Part shown: piece after piece, positions 1-8,953 of the stretch
How positions within the stretch are numbered: the stretch's first letter is position 1
Layout of the letters: the number at the start of each line of letters is the position of its first letter
Source: Photobacterium angustum
GTDB lineage: Bacteria; Pseudomonadota; Gammaproteobacteria; Enterobacterales; Vibrionaceae
Length of the DNA stretch: 64,000 nucleotides
Direction: 5' to 3'
Assembly: GCF_003026365.1 (NCBI RefSeq)
Contig: NZ_PYOM01000001.1
Location: 186,001 to 250,000 of the forward strand
Made by a program: the position numbers and the translations under genes
Notes under the pieces: generated by a model
What the model saw: the letters and a program-made list of their open reading frames with translations, nothing else
Databases searched by the model: none
What the model was told of the DNA's origin: nothing

Positions 1-1360
1 AGATCTAAATACCACCAGTAATAACATAGCCAATGCCAACACCTTTGGTTTTAAAGAATCACGTGCTGAATTTGGTGATGTTTATTCTAATTCGATTTTC
101 TCTAATGCAAAAACCACAACGGGTGGGGGCGTACAAACCTCAACCGTTGCTCAGCAGTTCCACGAAGGTTCCAGTATTTACACCAATAACCCGTTAGATT
201 TACGTGTCTCTGGTTCGGGTTTTTTTGCTGTGGCAGATAATAAAAATGAACCTGCGAATAACAACCTTACCCGTAATGGTGCATTTCATTTAAATAATGA
301 AAATGAGTTAGTTAACTCTGAAGGTAAGTTCTTATTAGGTTACCCTGTCAATAAAGATTCAAATACCGTGGCTTCTTATGAAGCAAAATCGATGAAAATT
401 GATGATGTATTTGGTCAGCCAACAAAATCAGGCACGATCAAAGTGTCTTTGAATTTACCTAATAAAGAAACAACGCCTAAAAATAGTCCATTTGATTTTA
501 AAGATCCTGACTCTTTTAATAAATCCACGTCATCAACGATTTATGATTCATTAGGTAAGCCGTATAAAATGACGACTTATTATGTTGCTAAATATAATCC
601 TAATGCCGTTCCAACTAATGCTAATACATGGGAAGTGCACCAAACTGTTACTAATAATAGTGGTGAAGAGCGATTATTAAAACCAGATCCGACAAAAATA
701 CCTCCTGCTTATCAAGTGATTGATAATACAAATCCTACTGCTCCAGTGGTGACAGGTTATCGTATGCGATTTGATCAAAATGGTCAGCCTTATCCTGGGG
801 ATGCTGGTAATCCAACAGCAACACCTCCAATACCACCAACACCAGCAAGCCCATTAAATATTCAAATGGAGACATTTGCCTCTGCTGGTATTGATGTCGG
901 TGGTGCTGATCCTACACAATCGTTAACCATGAACTATGATGATCCGACTCAATATGCTTCGGCGTTTGAAGTGCGTAAATTCCAAGATGTAGACGGCGCG
1001 ACAACAGGCTATTTATCGAAAGTTGATATCGATCCTGAAGGCAATATTTTGGCGTCTTATTCAAATGGTAAAGATATCGTTGTAGGACGTGTTGCTTTAG
1101 CACGTGTTTCTAATGAGCAAGGGTTAGCACAGTTAGGTGGTACGCTTTGGAATACCACTCAAGAATCAGGTCAGGCGATTTGGGGTGATGCATCTCAAGG
1201 CTCATTTGGCTCTGTTAAAAGCGGAACGCTTGAACAATCAAATATTGATATGACCCAAGAGCTGGTGGATTTGATCACCGCGCAACGTAACTTCCAAGCT
1301 AGCTCTCGTGCACTAGATGTGAATAACCAGCTACAACAGAATATTCTACAAATTCGTTAA
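1..1360 (+). CDS. flgE: Flagellar hook protein FlgE (5' end outside window)
   Basis: FlgE is the structural subunit of the flagellar hook, the extracellular universal joint between rod and filament. The reading frame is open from base 2, so the gene starts before the window; only a short N-terminal piece is missing. The first visible residues contain SNNIANANTFGFKESRAEF, the rod/hook-family N-terminal signature, and the C-terminus has LVDLITAQRNFQASSRALD, the family's C-terminal helix motif. About 452 residues are visible, somewhat longer than enteric FlgE, with a proline/threonine-rich stretch in the middle. It is followed by a terminator-like hairpin and a separate promoter for flgF, so it is probably the last gene of its transcript. 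Confidence 0.93.
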   Translation, partial: DLNTTSNNIANANTFGFKESRAEFGDVYSNSIFSNAKTTTGGGVQTSTVAQQFHEGSSIYTNNPLDLRVSGSGFFAVADNKNEPANNNLTRNGAFHLNNENELVNSEGKFLLGYPVNKDSNTVASYEAKSMKIDDVFGQPTKSGTIKVSLNLPNKETTPKNSPFDFKDPDSFNKSTSSTIYDSLGKPYKMTTYYVAKYNPNAVPTNANTWEVHQTVTNNSGEERLLKPDPTKIPPAYQVIDNTNPTAPVVTGYRMRFDQNGQPYPGDAGNPTATPPIPPTPASPLNIQMETFASAGIDVGGADPTQSLTMNYDDPTQYASAFEVRKFQDVDGATTGYLSKVDIDPEGNILASYSNGKDIVVGRVALARVSNEQGLAQLGGTLWNTTQESGQAIWGDASQGSFGSVKSGTLEQSNIDMTQELVDLITAQRNFQASSRALDVNNQLQQNILQIR

Positions 1361-1380
1361 GGTTTATCCTTTACAGTCCT

Positions 1381-1420
1381 ATTGCCGTTTTACCTTTTCG
1401 TTGAAGCGGCAATTTTTTTC
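1381..1420 (+). terminator. Rho-independent terminator after flgE
   Basis: Inverted repeat ATTGCCG (1381-1387) / CGGCAAT (1407-1413) followed by a run of T. It lies 20 bp after the flgE stop and upstream of the flgF promoter. Confidence 0.75.
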
Positions 1421-1482
1421 CCTCCAGTATTATCTTCCTTCTCTTTTTCTCTCAATACACTGTTATTAAACAATAAATATAA

Positions 1483-1499
1483 TTGGCTTAGTTTTTGCT
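1483..1499 (+). promoter_or_regulatory. Sigma-54 type promoter for flgF
   Basis: TTGG (1483-1486), ten bases, then GCT (1497-1499) fits the -24/-12 consensus with exact spacing. The predicted transcript would start near 1510, upstream of the ribosome-binding site AGGAG (1521-1525) and the flgF ATG at 1536. No experimental support is available here. Confidence 0.6.
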
Positions 1500-1535
1500 T
1501 TATTGATGCTGTTAGATAATAGGAGTGTCAAAAAA

Positions 1536-2285
1536 ATGGATCGTGCTCTGTATCTTGCCATGAGTGGCGCAAAACAAGATATGTATGGTATGCAAGTACA
1601 TGCCAATAACTTGGCGAATGTCAGTACAACAGGCTTTCGTGCAGACTTACAACAGGCGCGTAGTATGCAAGCCTATGGTGAAGGTCTACCTAGCCGTGTG
1701 TTTTCAATGGCAGAACGCCCAGGTAATGATTTTGCACAAGGCTCAGTGATCAATACAGGGCGGGATTTAGACGTTGCAGTAGAAGGCGACGGTTGGCTTG
1801 CCGTAATGGATGTAAAAGGCCAAGAAGCTTACACCCGTGCTGGACATTTGAAAATTGATCAAACAGGCATGTTACAAAACAGTAATGGTCAATTGGTGTT
1901 AGGCCAAAACGACAGTCCTATTTTTATCCCACTTCCGATCAGTAAAATTGAAATTGGTAAAGACGGTACGGTGTCGGTTTTACCACAAGGTGCGCCGCCT
2001 GATGCAATGGCAGTTGTTGATCGTATTAAATTGGTTAAACCTGATAACCAAGCGTTGTTTAAAGATACTGATGGTTTATTTAAATCCATCGGCGAACGTA
2101 TTCCGCTTGATGCAGATGCCAGTGTAACACTGGCGAAAGGTATGCTTGAAGGCAGTAACGTGAATGCGGTTTCTGAAATGACCAGCATGATTGATCTTCA
2201 GCGCCACTTTGAAATGCAAGTAAAACTGATGAAAACCGCAGAAGAAATGGATAAAGCCTCTTCTTCTCTTATGCGTATTGGCTAA
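1536..2285 (+). CDS. flgF: Flagellar proximal-rod protein FlgF
   Basis: FlgF is one of the proximal rod subunits that carry torque through the periplasm. The start ATG at 1536 gives MDRALYLAMSGAKQ, the usual start of the family; an in-frame upstream ATG at 1503 would lie before the predicted transcription start. The protein has 249 residues, a normal length, with the NNLANVSTTGFRADL signature near the N-terminus and a C-terminal helix containing MTSMIDLQRHFEMQ. It begins the flgFGHIJ group, with flgG 16 bp downstream. Confidence is high because of sequence and order. Confidence 0.95.
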   Translation: MDRALYLAMSGAKQDMYGMQVHANNLANVSTTGFRADLQQARSMQAYGEGLPSRVFSMAERPGNDFAQGSVINTGRDLDVAVEGDGWLAVMDVKGQEAYTRAGHLKIDQTGMLQNSNGQLVLGQNDSPIFIPLPISKIEIGKDGTVSVLPQGAPPDAMAVVDRIKLVKPDNQALFKDTDGLFKSIGERIPLDADASVTLAKGMLEGSNVNAVSEMTSMIDLQRHFEMQVKLMKTAEEMDKASSSLMRIG

Positions 2286-2301
2286 TTAAAAGGACAGAAC
2301 A

Positions 2302-3090
2302 ATGCATCCAGCACTATGGGTAAGTAAAACCGGTCTTGACGCGCAGCAGACAAATATCTCGACTATTTCTAACAACTTGGCTAACGCCTCAACCGTTGGC
2401 TTTAAAAAAGGTCGTGCGGTTTTTGAAGATCTCTTCTATCAAAATATTAATCAACCGGGCGGTCAGTCAACTCAAGATACCACGTTACCAACAGGTTTGA
2501 TGTTGGGGGCGGGCTCAAAAGTGGTTGCGACACAAAAAGTCTTTACCCAAGGTAATACTCAAACCACCAATAACGCCATGGACATGATGATCGAAGGTGA
2601 TGGCTTTTTCCAAGTGCTATTACCTGATGGCAATATAGGCTATACCCGTAATGGTCAGTTTACGATTAACTCTGAAGGTCAATTAGTTACCAGTGGTAGT
2701 GGCTATCCTGTACAGCCTGAGATTGTGGTACCTGAAGATGCGGTAGGCATTACCGTCGGTACTGATGGTGAAGTTTCTGCCCGTATTCGTGGTGAGCAAG
2801 AAAACCAAGTCTTGGGGCAAATTACCACCGTCGACTTTATTAACCCAGGTGGTATGGAGCCTATCGGTCAGAATTTATTCTTACCAACAGGTGCGAGCGG
2901 CGATCCTCAAGAAGGGACACCGGGCTTGGAAGGATATGGCTCTATCCGCCAATCTATGCTTGAAACGTCCAACGTAAACGTGACGGAAGAGCTTGTGAAT
3001 ATGATTGAAGCACAACGCGTTTATGAGATGAACTCGAAAGTGATTTCAACTGTTGATCAGATGTTGAGTTACGTTAACCAGCAATTGTAA
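2302..3090 (+). CDS. flgG: Flagellar distal-rod protein FlgG
   Basis: FlgG forms the distal rod that passes through the P and L rings. The 262-residue product has the family N-terminal signature SNNLANASTVGFKKGRAVFE and the C-terminal helix LVNMIEAQRVYEMNSKVIS. The ATG is preceded by AAAAGGA at suitable spacing. It lies between flgF and flgH in the standard order. The length matches the enteric 260-residue protein closely. Confidence 0.97.
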   Translation: MHPALWVSKTGLDAQQTNISTISNNLANASTVGFKKGRAVFEDLFYQNINQPGGQSTQDTTLPTGLMLGAGSKVVATQKVFTQGNTQTTNNAMDMMIEGDGFFQVLLPDGNIGYTRNGQFTINSEGQLVTSGSGYPVQPEIVVPEDAVGITVGTDGEVSARIRGEQENQVLGQITTVDFINPGGMEPIGQNLFLPTGASGDPQEGTPGLEGYGSIRQSMLETSNVNVTEELVNMIEAQRVYEMNSKVISTVDQMLSYVNQQL

Positions 3091-3130
3091 TGATTGGTGG
3101 TAATGAATGAATTGCGCTCAGGTAAATAAA

Positions 3131-3916
3131 ATGAATCGTCAGTGGATGAAAAGATCATTACTTCTATTAAGTTTGGCATTAACAGGCTGTGTATCTACAC
3201 CACCTGATGTTGCTGGTAGTGATATTGAAAAAGCCACCACCAATGTTGATGCGGTAGAAGGTAAAGAGAAAGAGTCGAAAGGGCTTATTGATCGGATCCG
3301 TAAACGCGTAGATCCAGAAGCGGGCGATCCTGCTTGGAATCCTGTTCGTCCACAAGATAAACCTGAGCATTACGCAACAGCAACAGGCTCTTTGTTTAAT
3401 CAATCACAAGTGCAAGATCTGTATGACGACACCAAGCCCCGTGGTATTGGTGATATCGTCACAATTTTATTAGAAGAAAAAACCGCAGCGAAAAAGAGTG
3501 CAAGCTCAGATTTAGATAAATCTACCGATTTAAATATGAAGCCAATAGAGCTAGGGGGTAAACCCGTCACCATTCGTGATTACAGCTTGTCTTATGGCAT
3601 GTCGAACAACAACACATTTGCAGGTTCTACTTCTGCCGATCAAAGTAACAGTATTAAAGGTTCTATTTCAGTTGAAGTGGTTGAGGTTTTAAATAACGGT
3701 AACTTGGCTGTGCGTGGTGAAAAATGGCTAATGCTTAACACTGGCGAAGAATATATTCGGGTAAGCGGACATATTCGACCTGACGATATTAGCCAAGATA
3801 ACACCATTGCATCAACACGTATTTCTAATGCGCGGATCCAATACTCAGGTACCGGTGATCGCCAAGATATTCAAGAGCAAAATTGGTTATCACGTTTCTT
3901 TAACGTTGCTTTCTAA
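3131..3916 (+). CDS. flgH: Flagellar L-ring lipoprotein FlgH
   Basis: FlgH assembles the L ring in the outer membrane, the bushing through which the rod rotates. Starting at ATG 3131 (CAGG eight bases upstream) gives 261 residues with a lipoprotein signal: hydrophobic LLLLSLALTGC with the lipidated Cys at residue 20. The body contains IGDIVTILLEEKTAAKKSAS and ends QNWLSRFFNVAF, both FlgH hallmarks. An alternative ATG at 3107 would add eight residues ahead of the signal peptide and has a GGTGG six bases upstream, so the start is not fully settled. It is followed by flgI after 46 bp. Confidence 0.95.
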   Translation: MNRQWMKRSLLLLSLALTGCVSTPPDVAGSDIEKATTNVDAVEGKEKESKGLIDRIRKRVDPEAGDPAWNPVRPQDKPEHYATATGSLFNQSQVQDLYDDTKPRGIGDIVTILLEEKTAAKKSASSDLDKSTDLNMKPIELGGKPVTIRDYSLSYGMSNNNTFAGSTSADQSNSIKGSISVEVVEVLNNGNLAVRGEKWLMLNTGEEYIRVSGHIRPDDISQDNTIASTRISNARIQYSGTGDRQDIQEQNWLSRFFNVAF

Positions 3917-3962
3917 TCAGCCAATTTTTGTCAAAACATAGCGTCAGGGAAAGGAGAATCCA

Positions 3963-5054
3963 TTGAATTTTCGCGCAATTATTATTACTGGATTAATTTT
4001 ATTATCTGGTACTGTGGATGCGGCACGTATCAAAGATGTCGCTTCCGTTGCAGGAGTTCGTAGTAACCAACTTGTCGGTTATGGTCTAGTTGTTGGTTTG
4101 CCCGGTACTGGCGAGACAACGCCTTTCACCGATCAAAGCTTTAATGCCATGCTGCAAAATTTCGGCATTCAATTGCCGGTAGGTACAAAGCCAAAAATCA
4201 AAAACGTTGCCGCTGTTGCTGTTAATGCCACTTTGCCCCCTTTTACAAAACAAGGTCAAAGCATTGATGTTACCGTTTCTTCTATCGGTTCAGCCAAGAG
4301 TTTACGAGGTGGTACGTTATTGCAAACTTTTTTAAAAGGTTTAGATGGCAAGGTTTATGCAATAGCTCAAGGTACATTGGTAGTTGGTGGCTTTAGTGCA
4401 GAAGGGGCTGATGGCTCTAAAGTTATCGGTAATACGCCAACGGTAGGTCGAATCTCTAACGGTGCAATGGTTGAACAAGAAGTACCGAACCCATTTGGAC
4501 GCGGTGATTACTTAACCTTTAATTTGTATGATTCAGATTTTACCACGGCACAACGTATGGCAGATTCTATTAATCAGTTTTTAGGGCCTCAAATGGCATC
4601 AGCTGTCGATGCAACATCAATAAAAGTGCGAGCACCACGCGATGTGAGTCAGCGAGTTGCGTTTCTATCAACAGTTGAAAACCTAGAGTTTGATCCGGCA
4701 GAAGGTTCAGCCAAAATTATTGTTAACTCACGTACTGGTACCATTGTTATTGGACAGCATGTGAAGTTAAAACCTGCGGCAATCACCCATGGTGGTATGA
4801 CAGTATCCATTAAAGAAAACCCACAGGTGAGTCAACCCAACGCCTTTGCTGGTGGTGAAACGACCGTGGTTGAGAACAGTAATATCAACGTACAACAATC
4901 TGATGCACGCATGTTTAAGTTTGAGCCGGGCGTGTCGTTAGATGAGCTTGTTCGAGCGGTGAACCAAGTGGGGGCCGCACCATCAGATCTAATGGCAATT
5001 TTACAAGCGCTAAAACAAGCGGGCGCCATTGAAGGGCAGTTGATCATCATTTAA
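3963..5054 (+). CDS. flgI: Flagellar P-ring protein FlgI
   Basis: FlgI forms the periplasmic P ring around the distal rod, together with the L ring. The gene starts with TTG, chosen because AAAGGAG sits just before it and translation gives a signal peptide (hydrophobic residues 5-16, cleavage after VDAA) followed directly by [20 protein letters not shown], the conserved mature start. The 363-residue length and the C-terminal [18 protein letters not shown] are typical. Confidence 0.97.
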   Translation: MNFRAIIITGLILLSGTVDAARIKDVASVAGVRSNQLVGYGLVVGLPGTGETTPFTDQSFNAMLQNFGIQLPVGTKPKIKNVAAVAVNATLPPFTKQGQSIDVTVSSIGSAKSLRGGTLLQTFLKGLDGKVYAIAQGTLVVGGFSAEGADGSKVIGNTPTVGRISNGAMVEQEVPNPFGRGDYLTFNLYDSDFTTAQRMADSINQFLGPQMASAVDATSIKVRAPRDVSQRVAFLSTVENLEFDPAEGSAKIIVNSRTGTIVIGQHVKLKPAAITHGGMTVSIKENPQVSQPNAFAGGETTVVENSNINVQQSDARMFKFEPGVSLDELVRAVNQVGAAPSDLMAILQALKQAGAIEGQLIII

Positions 5055-5096
5055 CCCTGATGATTTAAGTAAAAAGTAATTAACAAGGATTGTAAT

Positions 5097-6083
5097 ATGA
5101 AGCAATTTGATCCCGGTTTTGTCCATGATATTAGTAACCTAGACCGTCTACGTGCGGGTATTGGCGAAGATTCAAAGGGATCATTGCGTCAGGCGGCTAA
5201 TCAGTTTGAGTCTATCTTTACTCAGATGTTATTTAAGTCAATGCGCGAAGCGAACGAAGCGTTTGAATCTGATTTAATGAGCAGCAATAACAGCAAGTTT
5301 TATCAGCAAATGCATGATGAGCAGATGTCATCTCAGCTAAGTACCACTGGAAGTTTGGGCTTGGCTGATATGATTGTTAAGCAATTAGGTGGCGAAGATA
5401 ACGAGCAAAAGCCGCATACTCCAACGACAGATTTATTCCCGAAAAAAGACAATACGGATCCATTGCAGATTCGCCCAATCGATAATAAATCCCAGCCATT
5501 AAAACTACCGCAACGAGAAGATCACAACAGTGTTGCGGCACAACAGGTATTAGAAAAATATAAGCAGCGATTACAAACCGCTGATGCTCAGCCACCATTA
5601 CGACAACCTGAACCTGATCGTTTTGAAACGCCACAAGCATTTGTTGATCATATGGCACCGTATGCGACTAAAGCGGCACGCGCTTTGGGAACCGATCCCG
5701 CAATGTTGATAGCGCAAGCGGCGTTAGAAACAGGCTGGGGTAAAAAAGTGATCAAAAATGCGGCAGGAACAAGTAACAACCTATTTAATATCAAAGCCGA
5801 TCCACGTTGGAGTGGGCAAAAGGTTGCCACGCGAACATTGGAATATCATAACGGTGTTGCTGTACAAGAAAATGCGGCGTTTCGATCTTATGGTTCTTAT
5901 CAAGATAGCTTTCAAGATTTTGTGAAGTTCTTACAACAGAACCCACGTTATTCAACGGCGTTAAAACACAGTGGTGAGCCGAATCAATTTATTCGTGAAA
6001 TACATAAAGCAGGATATGCCACCGATCCTAATTACAGTAATAAAGTATTAGCAGTAATGAAAAAGGTGAAAACATTAATGTAA
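5097..6083 (+). CDS. flgJ: Flagellar rod-cap / peptidoglycan hydrolase FlgJ
   Basis: FlgJ caps the growing rod and opens the peptidoglycan layer for it. Two domains are visible in 328 residues: an N-terminal rod-binding domain (about 15-100; QFESIFTQMLFKSMREA) and a C-terminal glucosaminidase-type domain (about 175-325) with AQAALETGWGKKVI, in which Glu211 is the likely catalytic acid, and FNIKADPRWSGQK. A variable, Gln/Pro-rich linker joins them. It ends the flgF-J group and is followed by a terminator. The dual-domain form is the gamma-proteobacterial one. Confidence 0.96.
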   Translation: MKQFDPGFVHDISNLDRLRAGIGEDSKGSLRQAANQFESIFTQMLFKSMREANEAFESDLMSSNNSKFYQQMHDEQMSSQLSTTGSLGLADMIVKQLGGEDNEQKPHTPTTDLFPKKDNTDPLQIRPIDNKSQPLKLPQREDHNSVAAQQVLEKYKQRLQTADAQPPLRQPEPDRFETPQAFVDHMAPYATKAARALGTDPAMLIAQAALETGWGKKVIKNAAGTSNNLFNIKADPRWSGQKVATRTLEYHNGVAVQENAAFRSYGSYQDSFQDFVKFLQQNPRYSTALKHSGEPNQFIREIHKAGYATDPNYSNKVLAVMKKVKTLM

Positions 6084-6130
6084 AAAGAAGGGATATATAA
6101 ATAAAAGCGAATTAAAATAAAACATTTATA

Positions 6131-6163
6131 TTCTATCAAATAATATTTGATGGAAGTTTTTTA
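6131..6163 (+). terminator. Terminator after flgJ
   Basis: Stem of up to 11 bp (one G-T pair) between 6131-6141 and 6145-6155 around the core ATCAAAT-AAT-ATTTGAT, followed by TTTTTT at 6157-6162. It may also help end the convergent small minus-strand gene, although the T tract on that strand is poor. Confidence 0.65.
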
Positions 6164-6180
6164 GTATTTTAAATATAGAG

Positions 6181-6369
6181 TCATACAACAATATCAATAA
6201 TGTTTGATACCATTTTAATTAGGTCGTTACTTTCAAATAAAGCATTTTCTACTTCTTTTTCAGGTACTTGCTTTTCTTCTGTTTTTTTATCGTCAAAATG
6301 ATCACTCACTAGTGGTACAACAACTTCTTTTAATGCGTAACCAATTAATCCTGATACTAATAAGTTCAT
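6181..6369 (-). CDS. Small hypothetical protein between flgJ and flgK
   Basis: I do not recognise this 62-residue product. The ATG at 6369 is preceded on the minus strand by AAGGA eight bases away, and a perfect TATAAT lies at 6421-6416 with a weak -35, so expression signals look real. The N-terminus (about residues 2-24) is hydrophobic or amphipathic with LLVSGLIGYALKEVVVPLV, followed by a charged DDKKTEEKQ stretch and a shorter hydrophobic C-terminal helix ending IIDIVV. This would suit a small membrane-associated protein, but no function can be assigned. It lies opposite in direction to the flagellar genes around it. Confidence 0.5.
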   Translation of the reverse strand: MNLLVSGLIGYALKEVVVPLVSDHFDDKKTEEKQVPEKEVENALFESNDLIKMVSNIIDIVV

Positions 6370-6415
6370 AATCACTATCCTTAATGTTTTATTTTAATTT
6401 GGGTTGAGCTTTTAA

Positions 6416-6421
6416 ATTATA
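6416..6421 (-). promoter_or_regulatory. Possible -10 element for the small minus-strand gene
   Basis: TATAAT on the minus strand about 47 bp before the start codon at 6369; the -35 region (ATGGTA at 17-bp spacing) is weak. The predicted leader is about 40 bases. Confidence 0.35.
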
Positions 6422-6497
6422 AACAAATAGCGATTTATTACCATCATTAAATACTCAAAAATAATCGTTTAATTAAAAATACCATTATTATTTTTAA

Positions 6498-6514
6498 TTG
6501 GTTCGATTTTTGCA
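6498..6514 (+). promoter_or_regulatory. Sigma-54 type promoter for flgKL
   Basis: TTGG (6498-6501), ten bases, GCA (6512-6514), an exact -24/-12 spacing. The predicted start near 6525 leaves a leader of about 79 bases before flgK. In Vibrio, flgK and flgL are FlrC/sigma-54 dependent, which agrees. Confidence 0.65.
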
Positions 6515-6603
6515 AAGAAGCTATCGTAATGTGCGCTTTATATGAATAAGCGTCATTAAGATTGATATAAAACATCACGTTGTTAATGAGTTAGGGAATC
6601 AAT

Positions 6604-8940
6604 ATGGCGTCGGATTTAATGCAGCTTGGTATCAGTGGTTTGCGTACATCGCAAAAGCAACTTGATGTAACCAGCCATAATATTAGTAACGTGCATACCG
6701 CAGGTTATAGCCGTCAGGTTGTCGATCAAAAAGCGGCCGATGCACAATGGAGCGGCGGTAACTATTACGGCAGCGGTGCCTATATTGATAGCGTTAATCG
6801 TGCTTACGATCAGTTTGCTGCCCGTGAATTAACACTCTCTACCACCCAGCTTGAAGCTTCAGATGTTCGTCAACAACATATGATGATGTTGGATGACTTC
6901 ACCTCAAAAAGTGCTGTTAACACCGTTAATAGCATGAATGATTTTTATAACTCGGTACGTTCATTGTCAGATCACCCTAACGATCTTGGCTCTCGTCAAA
7001 CCGTGTTAGACCATGCCGATCAAGCGGCAAAAAGTTTTAATAGCTCCCATGAAATGTTGACCAATATTCGCCGTGATGTGAATGAGCAATTGGGTGTGAC
7101 ACTTGATCGTGTAAATGCATTAGGGCAAGAAATTGCCGCTATCAATACCAGTTTGCAAGAAATGCCTGATGGCGATCAAAACCATGACTTGTTGGATAAA
7201 CAGCGTGGCCTAATCAATGAATTAGCCAAATATACCAAAGTGACAGTACTGGCGGATAAAGGCAGCCTTGCAGATAAAGTCATTATTGGTAGTGGTGATA
7301 CCTTGGTCTCTGGCGTCGAATCGTCACAATTAAAAATGGTCAATGGCGATCCTGATTTAGAAGATAAACAAATAGCCTTAATCAATGGTAACCAAGCTAA
7401 GCCAATTAAAAGTGATGATATTGGTGGTGGGTTAGGTGCCATGCTATCTATTCGTGATGATGTAATAGATAAAAGCCTAGATGAAATGGGGCGGATGGCG
7501 ATTGGCTTCTCAAAGCAAATAAATGATTTACAGCAATCTGGTACAGATTTAACAGGTGCAATAGGCAGTGCTTTATTTAGTGATGTTAATAGCCCTACTT
7601 TCGTCAAAGAGCGAGTATTAAAGCCGTTAGGTAGTCAAACTGACATTGATGTAAAAATAGATGATGTAAATGCGCTGAAAACTGGTGATTATGAATTAAC
7701 CACAGAATTTGATGGAACTGATTACAGCTTTACATTGTTTGATCCTGCAGGCAATGAAATGAAAAAGCCTGATGGTAGCGCACTTATTTCTTCAACAGAT
7801 ACATTACCCGTTGAAGTGAATGTCGATGGTTTAACGTTAACCATGAACACTGTTATGGGCAATCCTCCAGCTACAGGGCAAAGCGAAACCGTCATTATTC
7901 AACCTATGCGTCGCGGCGCGGCTAACATCAGTGTTGAAATGTCAGATCCTCGTGGCCTAGCAGGACACCGTCAAACCGCACTGATAGAGGCTAACCCAAA
8001 TAATGCGGGTACAGCGGCATTAACTACCGTCACAGATAACACACCAGATGCTGTCGCGGGTAATTATCAAATAGATATTATCAATAGTGCAGATTTAACA
8101 GCAACAGATGGCACAGGCAATACTGGTGCTGCACAATTTGATGCGATCAAAAGTGCAGCGGCGGAAGCTGCCCAAGGCGTATATACCCTTAGTTTAAATG
8201 CCATTGGAGATAAAATCAGCATGGTTGATGCTGCAAGTAATCCGATCAATTTAATTGATGCAACGGGAACGCCTGTAACTGAGCTTGATTACCCATTAAC
8301 AACAACAGGCAATACTTTAACTATGGTTGCCAGTGATGGTAGCCAAGTGAGTGTCGCAACGCTTGGAGCAGGAGCTGCGGTTGGTGATTCTTTTACGCTA
8401 AATATTACTACGTCGGATAAATTAACAGTTAAAAACACCCAAACGAACACCTTAGTTGATCTTGATGATGGCAGCGGCAATTCTGTACAAGCGTTAGCTT
8501 ACCCACTAACGAATGCTAATAAAGAAATTACCTTTGCAGGTCAAGCAACCCCGACATTCTCACTCACCGATAATGGTCTGGCCGGTGATAACTTTACAGT
8601 GAGTTTAGGAAGAAGCAGTGCGGTAGGCGGCAACAGTAACTTTTTAGCGATGCAGCAAATTCAGCATGAAAAAACCATGAACGAGGGTAAATCAAGTGTG
8701 ATTGATTTATTCGAAGGCTTGGCAACCGACATCGGTATGATGAAAAGTAATGCGGATAAAACAGCCGAAGTGAATCAATTAGATTTTGATGCCGCCTCTG
8801 AGCGTGTTTCTAATCTATCAGGGGTTAACCTTGACGAAGAAGCGGCAAACTTGATGAAGTTTCAACAGTCATACATGGCATCATCACGCATCATGTCGGT
8901 AGCAAAAGAAACCTTTGATACCTTAATGCGCGCAGTATAA
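6604..8940 (+). CDS. flgK: Flagellar hook-associated protein 1, FlgK (long form)
   Basis: FlgK is the first hook-filament junction protein. The N-terminus MASDLMQLGISGLRTSQKQL with SHNISNVHTAGYSRQ and the C-terminus LSGVNLDEEAANLMKFQQSY are classic. At 778 residues it is much longer than enteric FlgK (about 550) and longer than Vibrio forms; the extra length lies in the surface-exposed middle (about residues 330-680). There two related modules can be seen, about residues 548-601 and 618-669, each carrying a YPLT turn and ending in GDSFTL or GDNFTV. flgL starts 13 bp downstream with its own good ribosome-binding site. Confidence 0.95.
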   Translation: MASDLMQLGISGLRTSQKQLDVTSHNISNVHTAGYSRQVVDQKAADAQWSGGNYYGSGAYIDSVNRAYDQFAARELTLSTTQLEASDVRQQHMMMLDDFTSKSAVNTVNSMNDFYNSVRSLSDHPNDLGSRQTVLDHADQAAKSFNSSHEMLTNIRRDVNEQLGVTLDRVNALGQEIAAINTSLQEMPDGDQNHDLLDKQRGLINELAKYTKVTVLADKGSLADKVIIGSGDTLVSGVESSQLKMVNGDPDLEDKQIALINGNQAKPIKSDDIGGGLGAMLSIRDDVIDKSLDEMGRMAIGFSKQINDLQQSGTDLTGAIGSALFSDVNSPTFVKERVLKPLGSQTDIDVKIDDVNALKTGDYELTTEFDGTDYSFTLFDPAGNEMKKPDGSALISSTDTLPVEVNVDGLTLTMNTVMGNPPATGQSETVIIQPMRRGAANISVEMSDPRGLAGHRQTALIEANPNNAGTAALTTVTDNTPDAVAGNYQIDIINSADLTATDGTGNTGAAQFDAIKSAAAEAAQGVYTLSLNAIGDKISMVDAASNPINLIDATGTPVTELDYPLTTTGNTLTMVASDGSQVSVATLGAGAAVGDSFTLNITTSDKLTVKNTQTNTLVDLDDGSGNSVQALAYPLTNANKEITFAGQATPTFSLTDNGLAGDNFTVSLGRSSAVGGNSNFLAMQQIQHEKTMNEGKSSVIDLFEGLATDIGMMKSNADKTAEVNQLDFDAASERVSNLSGVNLDEEAANLMKFQQSYMASSRIMSVAKETFDTLMRAV

Positions 8941-8953
8941 GTAGGAGTAAATA

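Noticed and set aside
7176-7607. Long minus-strand frame of 143 codons inside flgK
   Set aside because: It lies wholly within the conserved plus-strand gene, has no ribosome-binding site, and its Ser/Leu/Ile-rich composition is typical of an antisense frame. Similar frames inside flgG, fliI, fliN, flhF, fadI and others were left out for the same reason.
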